Notes under the pieces: generated by a model
Told to the model about the DNA's origin: nothing
Databases searched by the model: none
The model's input: only the letters and a program-made list of their open reading frames with translations
Translations under genes and position numbers: made by a program
Shown here: positions 33,608-42,455 of the stretch, piece by piece
Position numbering within the stretch: position 1 is the first letter of the stretch
Layout: every line of letters begins with the position of its first letter
NCBI GenBank assembly: GCA_040754095.1
Contig: JBFMFO010000002.1
Location: forward strand, 62,001 to 126,000
DNA length: 64,000 nucleotides
Source of the DNA: QYQD01 sp040754095
GTDB lineage: Bacteria; Desulfobacterota; QYQD01
Direction of reading: 5' to 3'

Positions 33608-35878
33608 TTATTTTATGCTCCCCAAGGCCTTTTCCGCCTCTCTGGCCTCCGGGAAGGCACGACTTATACCAAGGGCCTTGGTCAACTCTGCCTTGGCTTT
33701 AGCTTTATTTCCTTTCTTAAGGTAAGCCATGCCTAAGTGATAATGAATGCTGGGATGATTAGGAATCTTCTTAATGGCATCTTCAAACTCTTTTATAGCC
33801 CTCTCAACAATATTTTTCTTATAGTATATCCATCCCAGAGTATCAGCGATGCCCGGGTCTTCAGGGTTCTGTTCCTTGGCCATTTGGGCCAGGGTAAGGG
33901 CTTCGTCTATGTTTCCGCCATGTTCCGCCAGATTACAGGCCAGGTTATTTGCCGCCGGTGCAAATTTCGGATTGATTTTTAAGATTTCCCGATATTCTTT
34001 CTGGGCGGCGTCATATTTACCCCGGGAATCATATAAGACCCCCAGACTCATACGGGCGGTTATAGCCTTTGGATTCCTTTTTATGGCCTCCTGAAACTCT
34101 GCCATGGCCTTATCCGTGCGTTTTGTGGCTGCATACAGCCTCCCCAGGGCCATATACGGAGAGACAAAGTCAGGACTGATACTGATTGCTTTCTTGTAGT
34201 TTACTTCCGCAAGATCAACCTTCTGATCCGCCAAGTGGAGATTGCCGAGCAGGTTATAGATAAAAGGATTGTTGGGGGAACGTTTAAGCTGTTCCTCCGC
34301 TCGTGTTATGGCCTTTTTCAGATCTCTCCCCGCCACGTGAATAGAAACCACCTGGCTCAAGGCATCAATAAGATGGGGGTTTAACTTTAAGGCGTCTTCA
34401 AACTCACTTAACGCCGAATTATTCTGGCCTATCACACGGTAAGCTATGCCCAGACGATAATAACCTGCCGGTGACCTGGGAGCTATTTTCTTGGCCTCCT
34501 GATATTCCTTTTGCGCCTCCTTGACCTTCTTTTGCCCCATATAACTGTCTCCCAGGAGGAGCCTGGCCTGGAAATTTCCCGGCTGAATCTTGATCGCTTC
34601 CTGCAATTCCCTTTGTGCTGCATCAACAGCCCGTTCTCCCAAATAGACCTCGGCCAGCAGCAATCTTGCCTTTGTAAGGCCCGGCGCCTGCTTAACGACC
34701 TCAACCAGGCTGTTTTTAGCGAGCTGGGTTTCACCTTTCCCGATATGGGCCAGGGCCTTATAATAGCGGACGTCCTGAAGACGCGGCTCTTCTTTAAGAA
34801 TCCCATCAAATTCGGTCAGGGCATTGGTAAAATCTCTCTTATTGAGATAAATCCGACCCTTAAGTATCCGGGCCGGGATGTTCTTTTCGTTTTCGTCAAG
34901 AATATCTTCCAGTTCTTTTTCGGCCTCTTTTATCTTTCCAAAGTCATAATAGAGCGTGGCTATGGCATTTTTGATATTCAAATCATCAGATTTAGCCTCC
35001 GAAGCCTTCTTAAACCCGGCAAGGGCAGGTTCAAATTTATTCTGTAAGGCATAATATCGTCCCAGGACCATAAAAGGTTTCGGGTCCTTGGGATCGAGCT
35101 GTGTGGCCTTTTTAAAGGTACCCTCAGCCTCTGTCGGCCTGCGTGTTGCCATATAGAAATTGCCCAGTATAATGTAATAGTCTGCTTTCTTGGGGTTTAA
35201 GGAGATAATCTTCTTCAATTCGGCCTCTGCCTGGTCAATTCGTCCGGTACGGGCATAAAAGTCAGCCAGTGTGAGCCGGGGGGCAGGCGCTTTCTCGTCT
35301 GCCGCCATTGCCTTTTTAAGGTATTCCTCCGCGAGGTCTAATTTCTTCTGCCCTGCATAAATCCTGGCCAGTAATATGTAGGCCGGAGACTGTTTAGGAT
35401 CGAGCGCAATAACTCTATTCAGGGTGGCAATAGTTTCGTCGGGTTTACCTTCTGCCAATAGAATGTTGCCTGACAGATAGAGGGCATCAATATTGTCAGG
35501 CTCCTTTTTTAAGACTAAGGCGGCCTTTTCTTTTGCCTCCGGCAGCTTTCGGCCTAACATGTATAGATTTCCAAGTTTAATCTGGGCATCGTATAGCTCA
35601 GGATTAAGTTCCACCGTTCGGCTTAGTTCTCCAAATGCACCCCTTAGATTCCCCTTTTTGAGATAAACAAGGCCTAATTGATGGTGCCCATCTACATATT
35701 TGGGATCGATCTGGAGGGCATTCTTGAACTCAATAATGGCCTCATCCAGCTTATTTTCCTTAACCAATTCCATGCCCTTTTTATAATGTTTAGCCTTCTT
35801 TTCCTCAGGAGTGCTGCAGCCGACACATATCAGCATTATTACTGCAACCAGGGAAAACCAAAACCTTTCTGTCCTCAT
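33608..35878 (-). CDS. Tetratricopeptide-repeat lipoprotein
   Basis: The 756 aa start with a signal peptide and lipobox-like VGC (Cys21). The rest, residues ~30-750, is a continuous array of about twenty TPR units, visible as repeated A-x-x-x-x-G-x-x-Y / P-x-x-x-x-A patterns (for example IIEFKNALQIDPKYVDGHHQLG). It is probably an anchored scaffold in the periplasm or outer membrane. The layout resembles the TPR lipoproteins (PrsT type) of exosortase/exopolysaccharide systems, but no exosortase or PEP-CTERM gene is present here, so that link is only suggestive. AAAGGAGAA precedes the ATG. The 120 bp upstream hold a CCTGTCTG/CAGGCAGG hairpin. Confidence 0.86.
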   Translation of the reverse strand: MRTERFWFSLVAVIMLICVGCSTPEEKKAKHYKKGMELVKENKLDEAIIEFKNALQIDPKYVDGHHQLGLVYLKKGNLRGAFGELSRTVELNPELYDAQIKLGNLYMLGRKLPEAKEKAALVLKKEPDNIDALYLSGNILLAEGKPDETIATLNRVIALDPKQSPAYILLARIYAGQKKLDLAEEYLKKAMAADEKAPAPRLTLADFYARTGRIDQAEAELKKIISLNPKKADYYIILGNFYMATRRPTEAEGTFKKATQLDPKDPKPFMVLGRYYALQNKFEPALAGFKKASEAKSDDLNIKNAIATLYYDFGKIKEAEKELEDILDENEKNIPARILKGRIYLNKRDFTNALTEFDGILKEEPRLQDVRYYKALAHIGKGETQLAKNSLVEVVKQAPGLTKARLLLAEVYLGERAVDAAQRELQEAIKIQPGNFQARLLLGDSYMGQKKVKEAQKEYQEAKKIAPRSPAGYYRLGIAYRVIGQNNSALSEFEDALKLNPHLIDALSQVVSIHVAGRDLKKAITRAEEQLKRSPNNPFIYNLLGNLHLADQKVDLAEVNYKKAISISPDFVSPYMALGRLYAATKRTDKAMAEFQEAIKRNPKAITARMSLGVLYDSRGKYDAAQKEYREILKINPKFAPAANNLACNLAEHGGNIDEALTLAQMAKEQNPEDPGIADTLGWIYYKKNIVERAIKEFEDAIKKIPNHPSIHYHLGMAYLKKGNKAKAKAELTKALGISRAFPEAREAEKALGSIK

Positions 35879-35998
35879 CTGATTCTCCTTTTTATATCTT
35901 ACCTCGGAGCACGCCTGTCTGCGTACGACGCACAGGCAGGCCGAGATTGGCGTGGTGGCGGGTTGCGGCCTATGTGAGCTTTGCGGTGAATATTAGAG

Positions 35999-36739
35999 TT
36001 ATTCCAGCCTACGCTGCCGCACTATCTCAAAGAGAATAACGGCTCCGGCCACCGCGGCATTAAGGGAAGAAACCTTCCCTACCATGGGGATAGAAACCAT
36101 TAGATCGCAATGCCTTCTGACCAATGGACGAATGCCTTTGGCCTCGCTGCCGATAACCATGGCGACATTAGTTTTAAAATCTGTCTCATAAATCGTCTTA
36201 TCGGATTCAGCGGCCGTACCGATAATCCAATATCCGGCCTCTTTTAATCTCTCAAGTGCCCTTACAATATTTGTAACCCTGGCCACAGGCACATAAGTGA
36301 GCGCGCCGGCCGCCACTTTTTCTACTGTCCCGGTGACCTGTGCAGACCGGTCCTTAGGAATTACAATAGCTTGAACCCCGGCAGCGTATCCGCTTCTTAT
36401 TAATGAGCCAAGGTTCTGTGGGTCAACTATCCCGTCCAAAACCAATATCAGACCGTATGCCTTAGTAGCAACATAACTTAATATATTTTCTAGGGTTTCG
36501 TAACTAATCTCTTGAATGTATGCTACTATGCCCTGATGATGGCTATGGCCGACAATATGTACCAGGACCTCTTCCCTCTCAAACTGTACGCTAACTGACT
36601 GCGAACGGGCCAGATCTATGATGGCCTGCCTGGCTTTTCCCTGACCTCCGTACTTAACCAGGATTTTTTGGACTAATTCCGGATTGTTTTTGAGCTTTTC
36701 TTGGACCGGGTGTATTCCCCATATCAGATCAGGCATCAT
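35999..36739 (-). CDS. rlmB: 23S rRNA (guanosine-2'-O)-methyltransferase RlmB / TrmH family
   Basis: This SpoU-type knotted methyltransferase modifies G2251 in the 23S rRNA P-loop in the RlmB subgroup. The 246 aa contain an N-terminal RNA-binding part (WGIHPVQEKLKN), and the C-terminal knot with LVLDGIVDPQNLGSLIRSGYAAG (motif 1), VIGSEAKGIRPLVRRHCD (motif 2) and VSIPMVGKVSSLNAAVAGAVILFE (motif 3). These distinguish it as a true SpoU enzyme; RlmB is the most likely subtype. It follows gmk by 21 bp, where a heptad repeat supplies the region ahead of its start (ATGATG, either possible). Confidence 0.9.
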   Translation of the reverse strand: MMPDLIWGIHPVQEKLKNNPELVQKILVKYGGQGKARQAIIDLARSQSVSVQFEREEVLVHIVGHSHHQGIVAYIQEISYETLENILSYVATKAYGLILVLDGIVDPQNLGSLIRSGYAAGVQAIVIPKDRSAQVTGTVEKVAAGALTYVPVARVTNIVRALERLKEAGYWIIGTAAESDKTIYETDFKTNVAMVIGSEAKGIRPLVRRHCDLMVSIPMVGKVSSLNAAVAGAVILFEIVRQRRLE

Positions 36740-36760
36740 CTACCCGCTATTTGCTAAACG

Positions 36761-37372
36761 CTATACGCTGATTGGCAACCAGTTAAGTGAAGGAACGACG
36801 CGGGAGCGGCGGCAACGTTCGGCCTGGACTATAGCTGTAAAACTACGAACTGCCTCGTCCAGGTCATCATTTATGATAACGTAATCATATTCCCGAACAG
36901 CCCTTACCTCGTTGCGGGCATTGGCCATGCGCAGTTTTAAGGCCTCTTCGTCATCGCTTTGTCTTTTTCTGAGCCGTTCCTCCAGAACCTCCCATGAGGG
37001 AGGCAAAATAAATATGAGTATGGCCTCAGATAGTTGATCCCGCACCTGCCTTGCGCCCTGGACATCTATGTCCAGCAGGATGTCTTTCCCTGATCCCAGA
37101 CAGTCATTTATCTGTCTTTTAGCCGTGCCATAGTAGTTGTTATGTACAAGGGCCCACTCCAGAAAATCTTTGCGTTCCCTCATGCGAAGAAATTCATCTT
37201 CGGAGACAAAGAAATAATCAGCCCCGTCCTTTTCGCCGTAACGCGGTGGACGTGTGGTGTGTGAGATGGAATAGGCCAGATCCGGGATAGATTCCAGGAC
37301 CCGATGGCATACCGTGGTCTTTCCGGCCCCGGAAGGCGCGGAAATTACGAACAAGCTACCTTTTCCCGGCAC
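36761..37372 (-). CDS. gmk: Guanylate kinase
   Basis: Gmk phosphorylates GMP to GDP. The 203 aa show the P-loop SAPSGAGKTT, the GMP-binding SHTTRPPRYGEKDGADYFFV and the DIDVQGARQV block. The start is GTG at 37372, whose G is the last base of the remA stop (TAGTG), so the two are coupled. The final residues (PISV) and TAG stop are read from AGCGTAT AGCGTTT AGCAAAT AGCGGGT heptads, another gene ending in a repeat array. rpoZ, the usual next gene, is not here; rlmB follows instead. Confidence 0.96.
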   Translation of the reverse strand: MPGKGSLFVISAPSGAGKTTVCHRVLESIPDLAYSISHTTRPPRYGEKDGADYFFVSEDEFLRMRERKDFLEWALVHNNYYGTAKRQINDCLGSGKDILLDIDVQGARQVRDQLSEAILIFILPPSWEVLEERLRKRQSDDEEALKLRMANARNEVRAVREYDYVIINDDLDEAVRSFTAIVQAERCRRSRVVPSLNWLPISV

Positions 37373-37644
37373 TATTTTTCTTTCACCTCTTCTTCCCTGA
37401 AGATATCGCTCGTAAAACGCTGGGCAATAGTCTCGGCCTGGATTGCGGAGAGGATGATATGGTTGCTGTCCGTAACGATAATAGAACGCGTCCTCCTCCC
37501 CTGAGTAGCATCGATCAGCATCTTACTTTCTTTGGCCTCTTCTTTTAACCTCTTCATCGGCGCTGAACTTGGATTGACAATGGCGATTATCCTGTCCATC
37601 ACCACGGAATTGCCAAAACCTATGTTAAGCAATCTTGAATCCAT
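37372..37644 (-). CDS. remA: RemA/DUF370 family regulator
   Basis: RemA proteins are small DNA-binding regulators; in Bacillus RemA activates matrix genes. The 90 aa (from MDSRLLNIGFGNSV) contain NPSSAPMKRLKEEAK and IDATQGRRTRSIIVTDSNHIILSAIQAETIAQRF, the signature of the family. A longer in-frame start at 37656 adds four residues. The yicC-remA-gmk order is highly conserved in many phyla, although the reason is unknown. Function in this organism is inferred only. Confidence 0.93.
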   Translation of the reverse strand: MDSRLLNIGFGNSVVMDRIIAIVNPSSAPMKRLKEEAKESKMLIDATQGRRTRSIIVTDSNHIILSAIQAETIAQRFTSDIFREEEVKEK

Positions 37645-37680
37645 GGTCTTACTCACTTTAAGTCACTCCCTTTCACCTGA

Positions 37681-37794
37681 AAATCCCCCTCTGTCCCCCT
37701 TTTCCAAAGGGGGAATTGATGATGCTCCCGTCTTTTCCCAAGGCGAGACTTCACGGGATCCCCCCTTAGTAAAAGGGGGGTACGGTGGGATTTT
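37681..37794. repeat. CCCCC/GGGGG inverted-repeat element
   Basis: Between remA and yicC lies an element bounded by AAATCCCCCTCTGTCCCCC and the inverse of AAAATCCCACCGTACCCCCC, each next to an inner CTTTTCCAAAGGGGG or CCTTAGTAAAAGGGG hairpin. Repeats of this look are common between genes in many bacteria. It may interrupt yicC-remA transcription or be read through. Confidence 0.75.
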
Positions 37795-37823
37795 AAATTT
37801 TGATTGATGCCTGTTTTTTATTT

Positions 37824-37857
37824 ATCTCTGTGTCCTCTGTGTCTCTGTGGTGAATAA
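37824..37857. repeat. Single CACAGAG-type arm after yicC
   Basis: Three CTCTGTG units with 8-9 base spacing lie immediately after the yicC stop (minus strand). Only one arm is present, unlike the full palindromes at 32432 and 39383. Confidence 0.55.
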
Positions 37858-37863
37858 GCGCTT

Positions 37864-38742
37864 TTACTCTACATTTTGCACCTGTTCCCGCATCTTTTCC
37901 AGTTCAGACTTGATATCCACAACCTTGTGCGAAATAAACGCATCTCCAGCCTTTGAGCCTATGGTATTGGCTTCCCGGTGCATTTCCTGAATAAGAAAAT
38001 CAAGTTTTCTGCCTATAGCTTCATCTGTATGCGCCAGTCCCCTGAATTGGTCGAAATGACTTCTTATGCGGACCAGCTCCTCGGTAACGTCAGAGCGGTC
38101 CGCCATAATGGCTACCTCCTGGGCAAGACGCATCGGATCAACATCTATATCCTCTAAAAGGGCCTTAATCCTCTCCTCAAGCTTGTCTCTGGATACCTTT
38201 ATTGCATCAGGTACGCGATTCTGTATATCATTAACCAAAGAAGAAAGGAGGTCAAGTCGTTTTATAAGGTCTGCGTAAAGCGCCCTACCCTCCTCTATTC
38301 TCATCTTCTCCATGGAACTCATACCTTCGGCAAGGATTGGTTCTATAATCTCCCAGTCTTTTTCAATATCTATCGCTTCCTCTTTTATCAAAATAAGATC
38401 CTTAAAGGAAGTCATAAGGGATAGTTCTATCTCCCCCTTAAGGTCGAATTGCTCCTTCAGGAGGCCTAGAATCTTGTGATAGGCAGCAGCCAATCCCGTG
38501 TCCAATTCGAGGTTCTGTACCCTTGTTGCGTCGCCATTAACCTGGAGCATAATTTCTATCCTGCCCCGGGAAAATTGTGCGGCTATCTTTTTCCTGATTC
38601 GTTCTTCGAGGGTTGTATATTTTTTGGGGAGCCGTAAACTGATATCTAAATATCTATGGTTTACCGACTTCATTTCAATAGTCAGCAGTCCACACGGCAG
38701 TTCACCGTTGGCCCGACCAAAGGCCGTCATACTTTTAAGCAC
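37864..38742 (-). CDS. yicC: YicC family endoribonuclease
   Basis: YicC-type proteins are conserved endoribonucleases. The 292 aa start MLKSMTAFGRA, the invariant YicC beginning, followed by EMKSVNHRYLDISLRLPKKY. The end has DRSDVTEELVRIRSHFDQF and LDFLIQEMHREANTIGSKA, also invariant. It stands upstream of remA and gmk, as in most genomes, but here the repeat-filled 219-bp gap separates it from remA. No odd features are seen. Confidence 0.95.
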   Translation of the reverse strand: MLKSMTAFGRANGELPCGLLTIEMKSVNHRYLDISLRLPKKYTTLEERIRKKIAAQFSRGRIEIMLQVNGDATRVQNLELDTGLAAAYHKILGLLKEQFDLKGEIELSLMTSFKDLILIKEEAIDIEKDWEIIEPILAEGMSSMEKMRIEEGRALYADLIKRLDLLSSLVNDIQNRVPDAIKVSRDKLEERIKALLEDIDVDPMRLAQEVAIMADRSDVTEELVRIRSHFDQFRGLAHTDEAIGRKLDFLIQEMHREANTIGSKAGDAFISHKVVDIKSELEKMREQVQNVE

Positions 38743-38753
38743 TGTTTACTCCT

Positions 38754-38850
38754 TGCTATCGGCTATCAGCGATCAGCTGTCAGCTTTATTTGACTCATGG
38801 ACTTTGACTTTTGTTTTCTGATAGCTGAAAGCTGACTGCTGATAGCTATT
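38754..38850. repeat. Palindromic 7-bp array between DUF4416 and yicC
   Basis: Left arm TGCTATC-GGCTATC-AGCGATC-AGCTGTC-AGC and right arm TGATAGC-TGAAAGC-TGACTGC-TGATAGC are complementary. The loop is made of GACTCAT/GGACTTT/GACTTTT units. The DUF4416 gene (minus strand) terminates inside it: its TAG is part of AAATAGC. Confidence 0.85.
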
Positions 38851-39367
38851 TTAACTGAAAAAGATATTTTCGCCGGATCTGTTCCATGATCGTCCTCACC
38901 TTCTGACCAGCATAATCCGGATATGTCCAGGGCAGGGTCTGGAATCCGCCCTTACTGTAGATGAGGGTGAGATCGGCATAAATCCCCTTGTCCAGGTAAA
39001 TACGATGGGTATAGTTCTTACCCGTGGCCAAAATCAACCTTTCGGCCACGATGTACCCCGGATCAATGTTTACCCGACGTTTGCCTTCTAAAGCCCCTTT
39101 CATCTCTACGGCATTGGTCTCGTGTTTGATATCCGGGAGGAGAGAAGGGTCTATCAGCGACTCAAAGGCGGCGAACCGCCGCACAAGAGGAGCGCCCAAC
39201 TCTGTGTTATAATAATCTGTCTGATCAAAGGGCAAGACCTCGCTTATAAAGTCCACATCGCCCCAGCGATCGGCCAAGGCCGTTATAGTCTCATTAATCA
39301 AGGATTCGTTCTTAGCTATAATGCTCACCAAAAGCTTGGCTGGAGAGGAAGGTTTCGGCCTGCTCAT
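38846..39367 (-). CDS. DUF4416 family protein
   Basis: A 173-residue protein recognised as the DUF4416 family by PSSPAKLLVSIIAKN, FDQTDYYNTELGAPLVRRF, the GRRVNIDPGYIVAERLILATGKN block and the C-terminal GGFQTLPWTYPDY. Function unknown. In related bacteria it regularly lies between rfaE1 and yicC, as here, which hints at an envelope or housekeeping role but proves nothing. Its stop codon sits in a heptad array. No signal peptide or membrane segment is seen, so it is probably cytoplasmic. Confidence 0.86.
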   Translation of the reverse strand: MSRPKPSSPAKLLVSIIAKNESLINETITALADRWGDVDFISEVLPFDQTDYYNTELGAPLVRRFAAFESLIDPSLLPDIKHETNAVEMKGALEGKRRVNIDPGYIVAERLILATGKNYTHRIYLDKGIYADLTLIYSKGGFQTLPWTYPDYAGQKVRTIMEQIRRKYLFQLK

Positions 39368-39382
39368 AATATTTCAGATTTT

Positions 39383-39463
39383 TTACCGCAGAGGCCGCGG
39401 AGCACGCAGAGTTTTATCTTTATTTATATTTATCTCTGCGCCCTTTGCGCCTTTGCGGTGAAT
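39383..39463. repeat. Palindromic CGCAGAG/CGCAAAG element
   Basis: Arms TTACCGCAGAGGCCGCGG...CGCAGAG and CTCTGCG...CTTTGCGGTGAA pair over about 27 positions around an AT-rich loop (TTTATCTTTATTTATATTTA). It lies between rfaE1 and the DUF4416 gene, close to the rfaE1 stop. Confidence 0.75.
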
Positions 39464-39465
39464 AA

Positions 39466-40455
39466 TCATAGGTCGGTAATAGCATTTATCAATTCCACCG
39501 CCCGTACAGTAGCCGTGCCTATTTTGCCTACCACGATGCCGGCGGCAAAATTAGCCAGGGTGGCTGCCTCGCGCGGGGTAAGGCCGGCGGCCAGTCCCAA
39601 GGTCATAACAGCAATCACCGTATCCCCGGCCCCGGTAACATCATAGACCTCTTTGGCTACCGTGGGGATTAAATACACCCCCTGCCCTTTTTCGATAAGC
39701 GCCATGCCGGCCTCTCCACGGGTAACAAGGGCAGCCTTGCATTGGACCAGCTTCTTCAGCTTTTCCCCGGCCCGACCCAGTGATTCGTCTGAGTCGATCC
39801 TGATGCCGGTTATGCTTTCCGCCTCAAGCTGGTTTGGGGTAAAAATAGTCACTCCCTTGAAGAGGCGCACATCCCGCACCTTGGGATCTACGGCCCAGAT
39901 AACCTTATTTTTGGACAGAAGGGCTCTTAAGCCATCCATCAATTTTGGACAGATCACTCCCTTGGCGTAGTCTGAAATTATAACGGCAGAGGTATCGGCG
40001 AGGTTGTCGCGGACACAGTATAAGATCTTCCCGATACTCTCTTCTGATATTTTTTCCCTGTTTTCCCGGTCAAAACGTACTACCTGCTGTCCATGAGCCA
40101 CGATACGTGTCTTGACCGTAGTCGGCCTTGACTCATCAACCACGATGCCCTCGGTTGTACAGCCAAGTTTCCGTAGTTCCCTGACCACGCGGCGCCCCAT
40201 CTCATCCCTGCCCACGACCGCGCAAAGAGAGGCCTGCGCGCCGAGCGAGCAGATATTGTGCACTACGTTTCCCGCCCCTCCCAGCATCCGGGACTCATCC
40301 CTTACATCAACCACCGGTATCGGCGCCTCGGGAGAGATGCGGGATACCTTGCCCCATATAAACTCGTCCATCATGACATCGCCGATGACCATGATTTTTA
40401 CGGCGTGAAAACGGTTAACGGCTTCCTTCAATTTTTCTTTATCAAGGCCTGTCAT
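39466..40455 (-). CDS. rfaE1: D-glycero-beta-D-manno-heptose-7-phosphate kinase (RfaE1)
   Basis: The first-half enzyme of HldE phosphorylates heptose 7-phosphate at C1 on the way to ADP-heptose for the LPS inner core. The 329 aa are a ribokinase-fold (PfkB) protein: GDVMMDEFIWGKVSRISPEAPIPV, LGGAGNVVHN, and the active-site DVTGAGDTVIAVM with catalytic Asp near the C-terminus. The nucleotidyltransferase half (HldE-C/RfaE2) is missing and must be a separate gene. It agrees with the heptosyltransferase-like gene at 50305. Confidence 0.93.
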   Translation of the reverse strand: MTGLDKEKLKEAVNRFHAVKIMVIGDVMMDEFIWGKVSRISPEAPIPVVDVRDESRMLGGAGNVVHNICSLGAQASLCAVVGRDEMGRRVVRELRKLGCTTEGIVVDESRPTTVKTRIVAHGQQVVRFDRENREKISEESIGKILYCVRDNLADTSAVIISDYAKGVICPKLMDGLRALLSKNKVIWAVDPKVRDVRLFKGVTIFTPNQLEAESITGIRIDSDESLGRAGEKLKKLVQCKAALVTRGEAGMALIEKGQGVYLIPTVAKEVYDVTGAGDTVIAVMTLGLAAGLTPREAATLANFAAGIVVGKIGTATVRAVELINAITDL

Positions 40456-40542
40456 ATCTCTAACCTGACTTTGAACGTTATATTAAGTCTTGACGGGTAA
40501 CATACCATATATCCAGACCGGGAAGCAATAATATGTGCATGT

Positions 40543-41739
40543 TCAAATCAGCCCCATTAACCTAAATATCCGCTCGAACCTCATCTCCCAGGTATGTTCA
40601 CGGCGGGCGCGCTGATACCCGCTCTTTCTTATGGCCTCAGCCTTTTCAGGATTGGAAAGAAGGTCTTGAATCTTTGAAACAAGATCTTCAAAGTCGGTGT
40701 ATATCACAACATCTGTGCCCAAATCATAGAATCGCTCTAATTCCCGGTTATACTCGGTCAGATACAGCCCACCGCTCATAGGAATCTCAAAATCCCTGCC
40801 CTTGAGGCAGTAGGTATCCTTATGGCCCACTACTCCGCCAAAACCGAGGTTTATTTTGCTTCTAGAATACATGCGCACCATGTCTTCCGTGGATAGCGGA
40901 CCATTCGGCCAGCCGTAGCCGTAGGGTTCAACCTTAATGCCCCGCTCTCTAAGCCTTTCAATGACTTCAGGACGGTTTCCATAACACTGCCCTACAAAGG
41001 ACACATCAATAGTTCTATCCACGTCGTATGGCCTGTGAATTTCAGGGTTCGCGCCTTCAGGGAGGTAAACAGGAAGGGCGCCTTCCACACAATACTTTTT
41101 CAGCGCATCCTCGGTGCTTGTCCAGCAAAGGTCAAAATAACGACAGATGTCTCTGGACCCCATGGCCTGGCCCTGTCTGATTTTTCCCACAAAATGTTCC
41201 TTGTCGTTCAGGGCGAGATTAAGCATGGGAACGCCAAAGGCCCTTGGTGCCTGCATGGTCTCCGGTGTCACCAGTTCGCCGGAAAGATAAGCGAAGATTA
41301 TATCGATCTTATCTTCTTTGATCCATCGTCCCATGCGTTTGACAAGATGCCTGTTCATCTCTGCCTTTACCGAAGTATGCCAATCTTTTTGCTGATGGTT
41401 GAATTCCTCAAACCAGTCGTAATGTCGAACAGCGCCGAATTTTGCAAGAGCAGGCTTCAGGGATTCGTTCTCCCAGTTATAGTGATGATAAATAGCAAAG
41501 ATGTGCAACTCACCCTTTGGTTTCGCTTTTAAATGGGGAAATTTTTGTATTATGGTCTGCCGGATAGTTCGGTCATCAGGTATGGTGAGATGGCGTGATG
41601 CAAATATCGAATTATAATGGTCGAGTTCCCGTTCCAGCCTCTTCTTGTTCTTCCAGGCCCTGAATTGTTTTCTAAGCTTTTTTAGCGATTCACCCTTCAT
41701 GACTTTTGTCTTAAGATGCTCAGGATCTACCAAACACAT
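40543..41739 (-). CDS. CgeB-like glycosyltransferase
   Basis: The 398 aa show the C-terminal block of the CgeB/Glyco_trans_1_2 group: INLGFGGVVGHKD, RDFEIPMSGGLYLTEYNRELERFYDLG, a VIYTDFEDLVSKIQDLL helix and a final REHTWEMRFERI. The N-terminal ~110 residues are basic and less conserved. It probably transfers a sugar in the cytoplasm during surface-polysaccharide assembly. Its 5' end overlaps the upstream gene by 13 bp; an internal ATG 14 codons in is a possible alternative start. It is the last gene of the minus-strand arm. Confidence 0.83.
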   Translation of the reverse strand: MCLVDPEHLKTKVMKGESLKKLRKQFRAWKNKKRLERELDHYNSIFASRHLTIPDDRTIRQTIIQKFPHLKAKPKGELHIFAIYHHYNWENESLKPALAKFGAVRHYDWFEEFNHQQKDWHTSVKAEMNRHLVKRMGRWIKEDKIDIIFAYLSGELVTPETMQAPRAFGVPMLNLALNDKEHFVGKIRQGQAMGSRDICRYFDLCWTSTEDALKKYCVEGALPVYLPEGANPEIHRPYDVDRTIDVSFVGQCYGNRPEVIERLRERGIKVEPYGYGWPNGPLSTEDMVRMYSRSKINLGFGGVVGHKDTYCLKGRDFEIPMSGGLYLTEYNRELERFYDLGTDVVIYTDFEDLVSKIQDLLSNPEKAEAIRKSGYQRARREHTWEMRFERIFRLMGLI

Positions 41740-42455
41740 GTCCGATTGGCGAATTCACTATTTTCGTAATGATAGGACCTTGACTTACGATTGAATAAGA
41801 ATGGATCAAGAGAAGAACCGATATCCAGTAAGATATTGTTAGGGTTAACTAACCACAACTCGTATATCAATATTTCGGAAAGAGGGCCGGCGGCAAACAG
41901 GAATATGGTATTTTTATAGGTACTCCCTTTCAGATCAAGCAGGGCTTTGACGTAATCTCTGTTTTTTTCCCAAAAAACGACACAATTCCCTGGAATGGGG
42001 ATAAAATCTTTAATGGGTATAAGTTCTTCTAGTTTTTTAATCTTTGCCTTACTGTTAGTGCAAATCACGATATCCTTTTTCGACGCGATGAGCGTCTTGA
42101 AAAAATGTTCCTGAAAGAGTGGACAGTTGGCGTTTACCCAAATATTGGAGAAAGTCAGATTCTCGCGTCCTGTTCGAATCTGGGCCAGCAAGTAGTCGTG
42201 ATTGACCTTATCACAGCAGGTGCAGGAGATGCCGTAGAAGAAGCCGGGGTCGCTACACAGCAGGGCTTTTCGCAGGTCAGCCCGGAAAATAAGATTCTTA
42301 TCTTGCTTGTAGAGCCAGCCGTCTTTATTGCCAATGGTATTGTTCTTAAGTACATTTGCCTCCCCGTCGGCATATCTCGAAAGGGCCATGGAGTCCGATT
42401 CCATAATCATCTTCATTAGTTCAAAAAAATCGCTTTTAAAGTCCTGCTTCATCAT
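41727..42455 (-). CDS. GT-D fold (DUF1792-like) putative glycosyltransferase
   Basis: I place this 242-residue protein tentatively in the GT-D/DUF1792 group from the ALSRYADGEANVL motif (comparable to the R-x-G-D-G-E motif of that fold) and from the C-terminal LFAAGPLSEILIYELW...NNILLDIGSSLDPF, resembling the closing LxxGPxA...DIG segment of the family. It contains several cysteines (SCTCCDK) with no obvious metal site. The 4-base ATGA overlap with wecB and the 13-base overlap with the CgeB-like gene place it in the polysaccharide operon. Confidence 0.6.
   Translation of the reverse strand: MMKQDFKSDFFELMKMIMESDSMALSRYADGEANVLKNNTIGNKDGWLYKQDKNLIFRADLRKALLCSDPGFFYGISCTCCDKVNHDYLLAQIRTGRENLTFSNIWVNANCPLFQEHFFKTLIASKKDIVICTNSKAKIKKLEELIPIKDFIPIPGNCVVFWEKNRDYVKALLDLKGSTYKNTIFLFAAGPLSEILIYELWLVNPNNILLDIGSSLDPFLFNRKSRSYHYENSEFANRTCVW

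Noticed and set aside
33608..35878. Exosortase / PEP-CTERM system member
   Set aside because: The TPR lipoprotein resembles such proteins, but no exosortase, PEP-CTERM or export gene is in the window, so only a generic TPR call is supported.
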